The position numbers and the translations under genes are program-made. A stretch of 64,000 nt of DNA from Mesorhizobium sp. J8 (GTDB lineage Bacteria > Pseudomonadota > Alphaproteobacteria > Rhizobiales > Rhizobiaceae): assembly GCF_016591715.1 (NCBI RefSeq), contig NZ_AP024109.1, positions 1,922,001-1,986,000 on the forward strand, written 5' to 3'. The first letter of the stretch is position 1; each line of letters begins with the position of its first letter. Below are positions 52,289 through 61,520 of this stretch, in pieces. The notes under the pieces were generated by a model, which had not been told where the DNA came from, searched no databases, and saw nothing but the letters and a program-made list of their open reading frames with translations.

Positions 52289-53800
52289 ATGGGCGCAGAT
52301 GCCGTGTTCCATGTGGAGGGCCTGAGGAAATCCTTCGGCCAGAACGAGGTGCTTGGCGGCATCTCGCTCGACCTCTTTGCGGGCGAGGTGACGGTGCTGA
52401 TGGGCGCCAACGGCGCCGGCAAGTCCACCCTGGTCAAGATCGTCAGCGGTGTCTACGAACGTGGCGCCGGCACGATGCGGCTCGCCGGCAAGGCCTTCGA
52501 TCCGCAGACCCCCGCCGAAGCCATCCGCGCCGGCGTCGTCACCGTGCACCAGAACATCAATGACGGCGTGGTCGCCGACCTCGATGTCGCCACCAACCTG
52601 ACGCTCGACCGGCTGAGCGGCAAAGGTGCGTCGTTGCTGTTCAAGCCGGCCAATGTTCGGGCCGAGGCGAGGGCGGTTGCCGACCGCATGGGCCTCGCCC
52701 TCGACCTCAAGGCGCGCGTCAGCGACTTGTCGTTGGCCGACCGGCAGATGGTGGCCATCGCGCGGGCCATGGCGCATCAGCCCAAGGTGCTGATCCTCGA
52801 CGAGCCGACCTCCTCGCTGTCGAGCGCCGAGGCCGACCGGCTGTTTTCGCTGATCGACCGGCTGCGCGGGCAGGGCGTCGCCATCCTCTATATCTCGCAT
52901 CGCATGTCCGACATCAGGCGTCTCGCCGACCGGATCGTGTCGATGCGCGACGGCGTCGTCTCCGGCGTCTTCGACAAGAAGCCGCTCGACTATGAGGGCG
53001 CGGTCAACGCCATGCTCGGCCGCAAGATTCATCTCGAACGGGTGGTAGCCAGAAGCTCGGCGCGCGCGGTTTTCACCGCGGAAGGCCTGCAGCTCGCGCA
53101 TGGAGCAAAGCCGATCTCGATGACGCTCGGCGCCGGCGAGGTGGTGGCGATCACTGGCCTTGTCGGCGTCGGCAAGACGGCGCTTGCCGAAACGCTATTC
53201 GGTGTGCGCCGGCCGCTCGCGGGCACCATGCATATGGACGGCAAGCCCTACGCGCCGAGCTCGGCGCGCGAGGCGATCGCCGCCGGCGCCTTCCTCGTCG
53301 CCAAGGACCGTGCAGCGAGCGGCATCGTCGGCGGCTTCAACATCGAGCGCAACATCAGCCTGCCGTTCCTCAAGCGCATGTCGGGCTTCGGCGTCATGAA
53401 GAAGCGTGCCGAGCGTGCTGTCGCGCGCCGCCAGATCGACGAGCTGGGCATCGTCTGCCGCTCGGAGAAGGACGAACTGTCGGCTCTGTCCGGCGGCAAC
53501 CAGCAGAAGGTGATGGTTGCGCGCTGGATGTCGCAGGCTTCGCGCCTCTTCATCCTCGACGAGCCTTTCCAGGGCGTCGACATTTCGGCGCGGCGCGACA
53601 TCGCGGCCAAGCTGAGGGCGAGCGCCGACGGCCGCGCGACGCTGATCTTCGTCACGGAGCTCGACGAGGCGTTGGAGACCGCCGACCGCATCCTGGTGAT
53701 GTCGGAACACACGATCGTCGGCGAGCACAGGAACGCCGATATCGATCTCGATCGGCTGCTGGCGCAAGTGGCCGGCGGGCCGCTGCATGGTGCTGCGTGA
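52289..53800 (+). CDS. Sugar ABC transporter ATPase (CUT2), candidate methylthioribose importer
   Basis: 503 residues, duplicated RbsA-type ATPase. Domain 1 has GANGAGKST and VLILDEPTSSLS with signature LSLADRQM. Domain 2 has a degenerate Walker A (GLVGVGKTA), signature LSGGNQQK and FILDEPFQGVDISARRD. A GGAGGAA ribosome site precedes the ATG. It is divergent from mtnK over a common operator, so the importer probably carries methylthioribose, 5-deoxyribose or a similar pentose. This substrate is inferred from context only. Confidence 0.93.
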   Translation: MGADAVFHVEGLRKSFGQNEVLGGISLDLFAGEVTVLMGANGAGKSTLVKIVSGVYERGAGTMRLAGKAFDPQTPAEAIRAGVVTVHQNINDGVVADLDVATNLTLDRLSGKGASLLFKPANVRAEARAVADRMGLALDLKARVSDLSLADRQMVAIARAMAHQPKVLILDEPTSSLSSAEADRLFSLIDRLRGQGVAILYISHRMSDIRRLADRIVSMRDGVVSGVFDKKPLDYEGAVNAMLGRKIHLERVVARSSARAVFTAEGLQLAHGAKPISMTLGAGEVVAITGLVGVGKTALAETLFGVRRPLAGTMHMDGKPYAPSSAREAIAAGAFLVAKDRAASGIVGGFNIERNISLPFLKRMSGFGVMKKRAERAVARRQIDELGIVCRSEKDELSALSGGNQQKVMVARWMSQASRLFILDEPFQGVDISARRDIAAKLRASADGRATLIFVTELDEALETADRILVMSEHTIVGEHRNADIDLDRLLAQVAGGPLHGAA

Positions 53801-53833
53801 GATCGTGCGGATGACGAGACTTGGAGTGCAGGC

Positions 53834-54874
53834 ATGAGTTCCAGTTTGGCGGAGAGGGCAACAGCGCGGGAGCGTTCGATGACATTGCGTGACTATGCCA
53901 TCCGCTACGGCTTCATCGTGCTGCTGGTCGGGTTGATCGCCTATTTCGCGATCGCCGCCGACGGTTTCGCCTCGCCGCAGAGCGCTGTCTTCATCTTCCA
54001 GTCGGTGGCCATCACCGGCGTGTTGGCGCTCGGCGTCACCGCGACGCTCGTCGTCGGCGGTTTCGACCTGTCGATCGGCTCGGTCGCCACCAGCGCCATG
54101 ATGGCGGCGTCCTACGCGATGGTGGTGCTGGAGCAGAACGCCATCGTCGCCGTCATCGCCTGCCTGGTCATCGGCGTCATCGTCGGCCTGATCAATGGTT
54201 GGCTGATCGTCTATATGCGGGTGCCCGACCTGCTGGCGACGCTCGGCATGATGTTCCTGCTGCTCGGCCTGCAGCGCATCCCGACGGAAGGCCGCTCGAT
54301 CGCCACCGGCATGACCATGCCCGACGGCTCGGTTGCCAACGGCAAGTTTTCGGAAGCCTTCCTGGCGCTCGGCCGCCACCGCATCGACTTCTTCATCCCG
54401 AACCTGATCCCGGTCTCGGTGGTGGTGCTGGTCGTGCTCGCGCTGCTGATCTGGTTCTTCCTCGAATACACCCGCTTCGGCCGCATGATGTATGCCGTCG
54501 GCTCAAACGAGAGGGCTGCCGAGCTCGCCGGCGCGCCTGTCAAGGCATACAAAATCTGGGCCTACGTGATTTCGGGAGTTTTTGCCTCGATCGGCGGGAT
54601 TTTGCTCGCTGCCCGGCTTGGACGCGGCGACATCGCCTCGGGTAATAATCTCTTGCTCGACGCTGTCGCCGCGGCGCTCATCGGCTACGCGGTGCTCGGC
54701 GCCGCCAAGCCCAACGCCTTCGGCACGGCCGTCGGCGCGGTGTTCGTCGGCGTCCTGCTGCAAGGCCTGACGATGATGAACGCTCCTTACTACACGCAGG
54801 ACTTCGTCAAGGGCGCGGTGCTCGTCGTCGCCCTTGTCTTCACCTTCGCCCTTTCCGGCAGGGGCAAGAGATAG
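53834..54874 (+). CDS. Sugar ABC transporter permease (CUT2)
   Basis: 346 residues, about ten membrane segments, BPD_transp_2 hallmark VVGGFDLSIGS near residue 78. It is the only permease of this importer, so the channel is presumably a homodimer, unlike the two-permease system at the start of the window. It carries an extra polar loop near 155-180 (DGSVANGKFSEAF). Confidence 0.93.
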   Translation: MSSSLAERATARERSMTLRDYAIRYGFIVLLVGLIAYFAIAADGFASPQSAVFIFQSVAITGVLALGVTATLVVGGFDLSIGSVATSAMMAASYAMVVLEQNAIVAVIACLVIGVIVGLINGWLIVYMRVPDLLATLGMMFLLLGLQRIPTEGRSIATGMTMPDGSVANGKFSEAFLALGRHRIDFFIPNLIPVSVVVLVVLALLIWFFLEYTRFGRMMYAVGSNERAAELAGAPVKAYKIWAYVISGVFASIGGILLAARLGRGDIASGNNLLLDAVAAALIGYAVLGAAKPNAFGTAVGAVFVGVLLQGLTMMNAPYYTQDFVKGAVLVVALVFTFALSGRGKR

Positions 54875-54913
54875 TTTCGACCGGGGCATTGAGAACAGAA
54901 AACGGAGGAAAAA

Positions 54914-55966
54914 GTGAGCATCACAAGAAGACTTTTGGGGAAAGCGGCACTCGGCCTCGCCGGCGCGGCGCTGCTGATGCAGGGCACGGCCCTGGCGGCG
55001 GACAGGCCGGCGCCGTTCGACAAGCCGGGCGTCAAGATCGCGCTGGTGCGCTACCTGTCGACCGGTGACTTCTTCCAGGCCTATCTGTCGGGCGTCGAGG
55101 CGCAGGCCAAGGCGCTCGGCGTCGACCTCCGCGTACTGGACAGCCGCCAGGATGCCGCGCTCCAGGCCGACATGGTCGACCAGGCGATCGCGCTGGGCGT
55201 GCAGGGCATCATCATCCAGCACGGTCTGACGGAATCGATGAAGGACGCGGCCCAGCGCGCGGTGGATGCCGGCATCAAGGTCGTCGCCTTCGACGTCAAT
55301 GTCGAGAACCCGAAGATCCCGCAGATCGAGCAGTCGGACAAGGACCTCGCCAGGCTCGCGCTCGAGCAGGCAGTCAAGGACAATGGCGAAAGCTGGAAGG
55401 CCGGCTATGTCTATGTCGCCGGCATCGCCCCGCTCGACCGCCGCAACGAGACCTGGGTGGACGTGAAGAAGAAATATTCGGGCATCAGCGAGGTCGCGCA
55501 GTTCGGCACGCTCGACAATCCGATCGCCAATTCCGTCGCCAACCAGGCTCGCTCGGTGCTGCAGGCGCATCCCGACATCAACGTGATGTTCGCCCCCTAT
55601 GACGAGTTCGCCAAGGGCGTGAAGATCGCCGTCGATGAAGCCGGCCTGAACAAGAAGATCAAGATCTATTCCGCCGACATCTCCACCTCGGATATCGCCG
55701 CCATGCGCGAGCCGGACAGCGCCTGGGCGGCCACCGCCGCCACCAACCCGGCCGTCGTCGGCCAGGTCTCGGTGCGCGCGCTGGCGCAGTTGCTTGCCGG
55801 CGAGGATCCCGGCCACAACGTCATCGTGCCGCCGACGCTGATCACCCAGAAGGAACTGATCGACAAGGACATCAAGAACATGGAAGACCTGTCGGCCAAG
55901 CTGCCGCAGTTCGCCCATGCCGATGTTGCGATGCCGGCCTGGATGCCGAACCCGAACGCCAAGTAA
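54914..55966 (+). CDS. Sugar ABC transporter periplasmic binding protein (CUT2)
   Basis: 350 residues starting with GTG after GGAGGAA. Signal peptide with a basic SITRR start and cleavage near TALAA. The type I sugar-binding fold is visible: KIALVRYLSTGDFFQAYLSG, ALGVQGIIIQHG and VVAFDVNVENP. Third gene of the importer divergent from mtnKA; placing the binding protein last is unusual in this window. Followed by a strong terminator. Confidence 0.92.
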   Translation: MSITRRLLGKAALGLAGAALLMQGTALAADRPAPFDKPGVKIALVRYLSTGDFFQAYLSGVEAQAKALGVDLRVLDSRQDAALQADMVDQAIALGVQGIIIQHGLTESMKDAAQRAVDAGIKVVAFDVNVENPKIPQIEQSDKDLARLALEQAVKDNGESWKAGYVYVAGIAPLDRRNETWVDVKKKYSGISEVAQFGTLDNPIANSVANQARSVLQAHPDINVMFAPYDEFAKGVKIAVDEAGLNKKIKIYSADISTSDIAAMREPDSAWAATAATNPAVVGQVSVRALAQLLAGEDPGHNVIVPPTLITQKELIDKDIKNMEDLSAKLPQFAHADVAMPAWMPNPNAK

Positions 55967-55988
55967 GGTCCGGGCAGCCGGAAAACGA

Positions 55989-56018
55989 AGAGAGCGGTCC
56001 AACGGGCCGCTCTCTTTT
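55989..56018. terminator. Bidirectional Rho-independent terminator
   Basis: AGAGAGCGG (55989-55997) and CCGCTCTCT (56007-56015) form a 9-bp stem followed by TTTTGTTG on the plus strand, and by CTTCGTTTTCC on the minus strand. It separates the importer operon from the convergent DUF1127 gene. Confidence 0.9.
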
Positions 56019-56042
56019 GTTGCTGTTCAGGCCGTTCCGGCC

Positions 56043-56282
56043 TCACCGCTGCCAGAAGGGCAATTTGGCGATCTCCGCCTCGACCTCTTCTCTCGTCAGT
56101 CCGATATCGTCGATCAGATGCGGGTTGTCCGTCGCCATGCGCTTGAGCGCAAAGCGGAAATAGGCCTGCTTGCGGCGTTCGGCGATGAGGCTGCGCAAGG
56201 CTGAGAGGCCGTGGCGCCGGCGGCCCTTCATCTCGGCCGGACGCGCCGCCAAAGGTGCGAAAGGCACAAGGATATCGTTCAT
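56043..56282 (-). CDS. DUF1127 (YjiS-like) small protein
   Basis: 79 residues. The C-terminal DUF1127 helix-turn-helix-like block reads HLIDDIGLTREEVEAEIAKLPFW, preceded by the Arg-rich stretch ERRKQAYFRFALKRM. In alphaproteobacteria short DUF1127 proteins have been linked to RNA or phosphate-related regulation. A GGAGG site fixes the ATG at 56282. Confidence 0.88.
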   Translation of the reverse strand: MNDILVPFAPLAARPAEMKGRRRHGLSALRSLIAERRKQAYFRFALKRMATDNPHLIDDIGLTREEVEAEIAKLPFWQR

Positions 56283-56403
56283 GGCAACCTCCATGCGGTA
56301 GAGGGTTTTAGGACCCACGACCTGATTGAGATTGCAGTGTGCCGCAGCCGGCTGGCGGCGTAATTAAGCCCTCCCAAATAGTTCTCAAAACTTCCAAATC
56401 GGT

Positions 56404-56530
56404 CAGAGCGTTTCACCGTTTTACGGTGACGGCGAAAGGCTCTATCCCTTTGTTTTTACGCAATTCCGGGCGGAGGGTACGGCGAAGTCGCCGAACTTAA
56501 CCGCTCACACTTTTCCTGGAATTGCTCTAT
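56404..56530 (-). repeat. AGAGCAATTCC repeat, copy 4 (long form plus second module)
   Basis: On the minus strand AGAGCAATTCCAGGAAAAGTG is followed by GCGGTTAAGTTCGGCG, CTTCGCCGTA, GGAATTGCGTAAAAACAAAG and ATAGAGC. The second module is TTTCGCCGTCACCGTAAAAC with GGTGAAACGCTCTGA, containing a CACCGT/ACGGTG hairpin. It ends 10 bases before the CadC-like gene. It shares the nested hairpin insert with copy 2 and the second module with copy 3. Confidence 0.85.
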
Positions 56531-56540
56531 AGATCGCCGC

Positions 56541-58046
56541 ATGCAGGGATCGCGCTTTGCTTTCGGACCGTTCGTCTTTGATCCTGGCGCGGGAACGCTG
56601 CTCCGGGGCGATGTTCCCGTGGCCGCCGGCCATCGCGGGCTGAAGCTGCTCGAGGCGCTCGTCGCGCGTCCCGGCGAAATCCTGGCCAAGGGCGAACTGA
56701 TGGACGCGGCGTGGCCGGGCACCGCCGTCGAGGAAGGCAATCTCACCGTCCAGATCGCGCAGCTCAGGAAGCTGCTGGGTCCGGCAATCGGCGGCGGCGA
56801 GTGGATCGCCACGGTGCCGCGCGTCGGCTATCGTTTTACCGGTGCCGTTGAACAGTCCGACGCCACGCGCAAAACCTTGCCGCTGCCCGACAAACCGTCG
56901 ATCGCCGTCTTGCCCTTTGTCAATCTGAGCAATGATCCCGAGCAGGACTCTTTTGCCGACGGCTTGACCGAGGATTTGATCACCGATCTCTCGCGGATCC
57001 CGGGCCTCTTCGTCATCGCGCGCAATTCGGTCTTTGCCTATAAGGGCAAGGCGATGGACGTGCGCGCCATCGCCGGCGAACTTGGCGTGCGTTACCTGCT
57101 GGAGGGCAGCGCCAGGCGCGCCGCGGGGCGGGTGCGCATCAATGCGCAATTGATCGATGCGCTGAGCGGCGAGCATCTCTGGGCGGAGCGTTTCGATCGC
57201 GGCCTGGAAGACATCTTTGCCGTTCAGGACGAGGCGACCGCCAAGATCGTGGAGGCGCTGCTCGGGCGGCTGCGCGCGCCGCCAGAGCGCAATCGGCCGA
57301 AGAATCTCGAAGCTTATGATCTCGTCGTGCGGGCACGCAAAATGTTCGACGAATCGCCGCAGATGGCGCGCGAAGCGCATCTGATGCTGACACGCGCGAT
57401 CTCGCTCGACCCGGACTATGCCGAGGCCTATCGCTGGCTTGCGATGAACCACTGGATGGGATGGGTGCATTGGGGCGAGCCGTTCGAGCCCGCCCGCAGC
57501 ATCTCCCTGGAACTGGCGCGCAAGGCGGTGGCGATCGATCCCAACGATGCCGGCTGCCGCTGGGTTCTGGCGAATCTCCTTGCCTATGAACGCGATTCCG
57601 AGCAGTCCGAGGCGGAATTCGCCAAGGCGATCGAGCTCGACCCGAACGAGGCCGATATCTGGGCGACATTGTCCGATATCGACGTGCTGGGCGGGCGTAT
57701 AGACGAGGGCCTGGAACACATCCGCAAGGCGTTCCGGCTGAACCCATTTCCGCCGAGCTGGTATTATCTGACGCTGGGCCAGGCGCAGTATGCGGCCCGC
57801 GACTATGAGGCCGCCGTCGAGACCCTGCGCCGCGACGAGACCTATCGCACCAGCTCGCGCCGCTTCCTCGCGGCAAGCCTGGCGCAGCTCGGTCGGCTCG
57901 ATGAGGCGCGCACCGAGGTCGCGCTGTTCCTCGTCGGCAATCCGCATTTCTCCACGCAGCGCTGGGTCGCGACGGAGCCGTTCCGCGACGATGCGACGCT
58001 TGAGCATTTCGTCGACGGGTTCAGGAAGGCAGGTCTTCCGGCGTAA
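56541..58046 (+). CDS. CadC-like winged-helix regulator with TolB-N-like and TPR domains
   Basis: 501 residues. OmpR-type DNA-binding domain at 5-100 (LLEALVARPGEILAKGELMDAAWPG; VPRVGYRFTG), then an adenylate-cyclase-associated domain (PSIAVLPFVNLSNDPEQDSFADGLTEDL) at about 115-240, and TPR-like helical repeats to the end. No transmembrane segment separates the parts, so it is a soluble regulator rather than a membrane sensor like CadC. The signal and targets are unknown. A repeat element ends just before its start. Confidence 0.9.
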   Translation: MQGSRFAFGPFVFDPGAGTLLRGDVPVAAGHRGLKLLEALVARPGEILAKGELMDAAWPGTAVEEGNLTVQIAQLRKLLGPAIGGGEWIATVPRVGYRFTGAVEQSDATRKTLPLPDKPSIAVLPFVNLSNDPEQDSFADGLTEDLITDLSRIPGLFVIARNSVFAYKGKAMDVRAIAGELGVRYLLEGSARRAAGRVRINAQLIDALSGEHLWAERFDRGLEDIFAVQDEATAKIVEALLGRLRAPPERNRPKNLEAYDLVVRARKMFDESPQMAREAHLMLTRAISLDPDYAEAYRWLAMNHWMGWVHWGEPFEPARSISLELARKAVAIDPNDAGCRWVLANLLAYERDSEQSEAEFAKAIELDPNEADIWATLSDIDVLGGRIDEGLEHIRKAFRLNPFPPSWYYLTLGQAQYAARDYEAAVETLRRDETYRTSSRRFLAASLAQLGRLDEARTEVALFLVGNPHFSTQRWVATEPFRDDATLEHFVDGFRKAGLPA

Positions 58047-58095
58047 TGGCGCGACGCGGCCGACTGATCGCTGCGAGGTTTCACTCCTCGGATTT

Positions 58096-59160
58096 TCACC
58101 GGCCGGCGCGCGCCAGCCCATGCGCCACCAGACGGTCGATGACCTCCGGATAGCTGACGCCGCTTGCCGCCATCGCCTTGGCATACATGCTGATGTTGGT
58201 GAAGCCGGGAATGGTGTTGAGCTCGTTGATCAGGAAATTCATGTCCGGCGTCAGGAAGAAGTCGACGCGTGCCATCCCGTCGCAGCCGAGCGCTCTGAAC
58301 GCTCTTTTGGCCATATCCCGCATGGCTTCCTCCACCTTCGGCGGCAGTTCGGCTGGTACGATCAAGGCGGCGCCGTTCTCGTCGATGTATTTGGCGTTAT
58401 AGTTGTAGAAGCCATGGCTTTTCGCGGGCACGATCTCGCCTGGACGCGAGACGAAAAGCTCGCCTTCGGGGCTTTCCAGCACGCTGAACTCGATCTCGCG
58501 GCCACGAACGAATTCCTCCGCCAGCAGCTTGCTGTCGTGCTGGAACGCTTCAGACAGCGCACGCTCGAATTCCTGGCTGGCGTTGACCTTGGCGACGCCG
58601 ACCGACGAGCCCTGCCGCGCTGGCTTGATGAACAGCGGCAAGCCAAGCTTGTCTTCGAGGTCGGCAAGCGACGGCCGCGCAGCTTCATCGATCGTCACCG
58701 AGCGCGCGACAGGCACGCCTGCCGCCTTCAGCAGCCGCTTGGCGATGTCCTTATCGAGGGCCGTGGCTGAACCGAGGATGCCGCAGCCGGCGAGGGGCAC
58801 GCGCGCCACTTCGGCCAATCCCTGCACCGCGCCGTCCTCGCCATGCAGTCCGTGCAGAACCGGAAACAGGATATCGATGGCGGGAAAGTCGTGGGCCGCA
58901 CCGCCGCCAGGGATCGCCAGCATCCGCCCATGCCCTCCCGGCACAAGGCAGAGCTGCGTGCCGACGGATGGCGTCGCCAACGCGCCGTTCTCGAAGCTGC
59001 TCAGCAGCCACTGCCCTTCGCGCGTCACGAAGATCGGAACGGCATCGTATTTCACAGGGTCCAGCGCGGCCATGACGTTGGCCGCCGACAGCAGCGACAC
59101 CTCATGCTCGGCGGAGCGCCCGCCGAAGAGCACACCGATACGAAGTCTTCTCGCCGCCAT
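58096..59160 (-). CDS. ddl: D-alanine--D-alanine ligase, DdlA type
   Basis: 354 residues, ATP-grasp fold: GVLFGGRSAEHEVSLLSAANV, HGLHGEDGAVQG, FIKPARQGSSVGV, the Y-loop (KSHGFYNYNAKYIDENG) and INELNTIPGFTNISMYAK with the metal ligands. It makes D-Ala-D-Ala for peptidoglycan. It is solitary rather than in a mur/fts cluster, so it may be a second copy. The ribosome site GGAGC lies in a hairpin with AGCTCC upstream. Confidence 0.95.
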   Translation of the reverse strand: MAARRLRIGVLFGGRSAEHEVSLLSAANVMAALDPVKYDAVPIFVTREGQWLLSSFENGALATPSVGTQLCLVPGGHGRMLAIPGGGAAHDFPAIDILFPVLHGLHGEDGAVQGLAEVARVPLAGCGILGSATALDKDIAKRLLKAAGVPVARSVTIDEAARPSLADLEDKLGLPLFIKPARQGSSVGVAKVNASQEFERALSEAFQHDSKLLAEEFVRGREIEFSVLESPEGELFVSRPGEIVPAKSHGFYNYNAKYIDENGAALIVPAELPPKVEEAMRDMAKRAFRALGCDGMARVDFFLTPDMNFLINELNTIPGFTNISMYAKAMAASGVSYPEVIDRLVAHGLARAGR

Positions 59161-59163
59161 TTG

Positions 59164-59194
59164 AAGCTCCACCAACGATCAAGGTTGGAGCTCG
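59164..59194 (-). promoter_or_regulatory. Leader hairpin covering the ddl ribosome site
   Basis: On the minus strand AGCTCCAAC pairs with GTT-(GGT)-GGAGCT, a 9-bp stem with a 3-base bulge and CTTGATC loop. The GGAGC 5 bases before the ddl start is inside the stem. Translation control is possible but inferred. Confidence 0.45.
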
Positions 59195-59382
59195 CATGCG
59201 AAACACAAGGCGCCCCTTAAGCTGGCCGACCAATACGCGAAGGATTGGAATGGATTTTGACGGGTTTGAGCAGTTCTTCAGCAGAAAGGTGAAAGGCCTT
59301 GCGCGGAACCGAGTCGATAGGGATGGGGGCGATTCGTCGTTTTCGCGATGAACCGCCCCAGGAGCGGGATACTTCTGTCTGG

Positions 59383-61437
59383 TCAGCGCAGCGCCGCCGC
59401 GATGTTGCCGCCGTCAACCGTCGTCACGTCCGCCGTGGTGCGTTCGGCCAGCGCCTGATGCAGGAAGGCCTGCGCCACGTCGTCGGCCGTTACCTCCTGC
59501 CCGAGCAGATTACCGGACATGTATTCCTTTTCCGAGACGCCGCGCGCGCCGGAACGGCTGGCGATCATGGCGTCGGTCAGGAGCCCGGAGCGGATGCGAT
59601 CGGCATTCACCGCATTGGAGCGGATGCCATAGGCCCCGTAGTCCAGCGCATATTGCCGGGACAGGAACAGCGTCGCCGCCTTCGGAATGCCGTATGCGCC
59701 GAATTTCGGCCCGGGATTGATCGCCTGCTTGGAGGTGTTGAAGAGGAGCACGCCGCCCGTGCCCTGTTCCAGCATGATACGCACCGCGTTCTGCGCCGCC
59801 GAGTGATGGGCGAAGAAGTTGAGCTCGAAGCTCTTGCGCAAAGTGGCATCATCCAGTTCGCCGATACGGCCTTCCCAGGCGGCGCCCGCGTTGGAGACCA
59901 GGATGTCGACGCCGCCATAGACGGCGACCGCCTTGTCGAAGGCGGCGCGCATCTCGGCCGGCTTGGTGATGTCGGCAGCGACGCTGATCGAGTTGTTGCC
60001 GGCAGCCTTTGCTGCTTCCGCTGCCTTGCCTGCGTCGAGGTCGACGATAACGGCATGCGCGCCATTGGCGGCGAACAGCTTTGCGGTCGCGGCGCCGATT
60101 GCGCCGGCGCCGCCGGTGACCAGCACGACCTGGCCGGTCAGCGGCTTCGGCTTGTTGGAAGCGAGCTTCGCCTGCTCCAGTGACCAGTATTCAAGCGGAA
60201 ACAGATCGGCCTTGGAGAGCGGATGGAAATTGCCGACGGCCTCGGCGCCGCGCACCGCTTCGATCCACATCTCACCGACATCCGACGCGATCTTGGCATC
60301 CTTCAGCGTGCGGCCATGGCCGAACATGCCTAGCCCCGGCACCAGCGTCAGGCGCGGCATCGGGTCGAGCATGGTGCGCTTGACGTCGTCCAGCGCGTCA
60401 TTGGTCTCGAAATAGGCGGTGTAGTCCTTGACGAAGGCCTCGACATGGCTGCGCACCACGGCCTTGTAGTCGCCGAGCTTGTCGGCGTCGGGCGCCGGCA
60501 CCGCCATCGGCCCTGTCTTGATGCGGATCGACAGGTCCGGCGTTGACACGCCGCGGCCGGCATAGTCGGCGATCTTCGCGGAATTGATGAAATCGACGAT
60601 GGCGTCGGAGGTGCGGAAGTCGCTGATCATGCGGTCGAAGCGGCCTTCGCCCCGCGCCACGGCCACGGCGCCGCGCAGCGTCGGCGCGATGTCGCTGGGC
60701 TTCGCGAGCTTTGCCGGCAGCGCGGCCTTGGCCGCCTGCGGCTTGCCGTTTTTGGCGACATAATCCTCGGCCACAGTCACGTAGTGGATCATGCGGTCAT
60801 AGGCCTGCTTGGCGTCGTCGCCGAAGGTGAAGATGCCATGCTTGTCGAGGATAAGGCCTTCGACGCTGGGGTCGGCGTCGAAGACTTCCGCCGCCACCTT
60901 GGCAAGGTCGAAGCCCGGCTTGATGTAGGGCACGTAACCCATCTTGTCGCCGAACACGGTCTTGATCAGAGGCTTGCTGTCCTCCTGGTCGACAATGGCG
61001 AGGATCGCCGTCGAATGCGTGTGGTCGACGAATTTGTGCGGCAGGAAGGCGTGCAGCAGCGTTTCGACAGAGGGATTGGGGGAGGCGGGATCGATGAGGT
61101 TGGAGCGCTGCAGCGCCACCATGTCCTCGTCGGAGAGCTTGTCCAGAGAGCGCGCCTTGAGCAGCGCGCCCATCTTCACCGCCGGCAGGCCTTGCGGCTC
61201 GATGACGGCCATGTCCCAGCCGCTGCCCTTGACGCACAGCACATCCCATTCGTCGCCGAGGAGATCGGTGGCCCTGGTCTTGCAGGAGGTGTTGCCGCCG
61301 CCATGCAGCACCAGCCGCGGCTCGCCGCCGAGCAGGCGGGTCGTGTAGACGCGTAGCGCAAGATCACGGCCGACGCCCTTCTTGGCATAGTCGGCAACCA
61401 TCTTTTCCGCGTCGGCGTCATTCCAAAGGTTCTTCAT
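59383..61437 (-). CDS. rhaD: Bifunctional rhamnulose-1-phosphate aldolase/lactaldehyde-type dehydrogenase
   Basis: 684 residues. The N-terminal class II aldolase (1-400) has zinc ligands DHTHST (His139, His141) and a later LDKHGIF. The C-terminal SDR (about 430-684) has TGGAGAIG, SNAG and an active site at YGIPK. This fusion is the rhizobial rhamnose enzyme: it splits rhamnulose 1-phosphate to DHAP and lactaldehyde and oxidises or reduces the latter. No rhamnose transporter or kinase is in the window. It is followed upstream by a SorC-type regulator on the same strand. Confidence 0.93.
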   Translation of the reverse strand: MKNLWNDADAEKMVADYAKKGVGRDLALRVYTTRLLGGEPRLVLHGGGNTSCKTRATDLLGDEWDVLCVKGSGWDMAVIEPQGLPAVKMGALLKARSLDKLSDEDMVALQRSNLIDPASPNPSVETLLHAFLPHKFVDHTHSTAILAIVDQEDSKPLIKTVFGDKMGYVPYIKPGFDLAKVAAEVFDADPSVEGLILDKHGIFTFGDDAKQAYDRMIHYVTVAEDYVAKNGKPQAAKAALPAKLAKPSDIAPTLRGAVAVARGEGRFDRMISDFRTSDAIVDFINSAKIADYAGRGVSTPDLSIRIKTGPMAVPAPDADKLGDYKAVVRSHVEAFVKDYTAYFETNDALDDVKRTMLDPMPRLTLVPGLGMFGHGRTLKDAKIASDVGEMWIEAVRGAEAVGNFHPLSKADLFPLEYWSLEQAKLASNKPKPLTGQVVLVTGGAGAIGAATAKLFAANGAHAVIVDLDAGKAAEAAKAAGNNSISVAADITKPAEMRAAFDKAVAVYGGVDILVSNAGAAWEGRIGELDDATLRKSFELNFFAHHSAAQNAVRIMLEQGTGGVLLFNTSKQAINPGPKFGAYGIPKAATLFLSRQYALDYGAYGIRSNAVNADRIRSGLLTDAMIASRSGARGVSEKEYMSGNLLGQEVTADDVAQAFLHQALAERTTADVTTVDGGNIAAALR

Positions 61438-61520
61438 GTCGATCTGTCCGATACTCGTCTTTTTTGCTCATGAACAGAAAGCCGCGACGCCTGTATGACA
61501 GAAGCGGCGTGAGGATTTTT

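Noticed and set aside
59217..59417. 66-codon minus-strand frame between ddl and rhaD
   Set aside because: Its start overlaps the end of rhaD, it has no ribosome site and no recognised family. It may be leader sequence.
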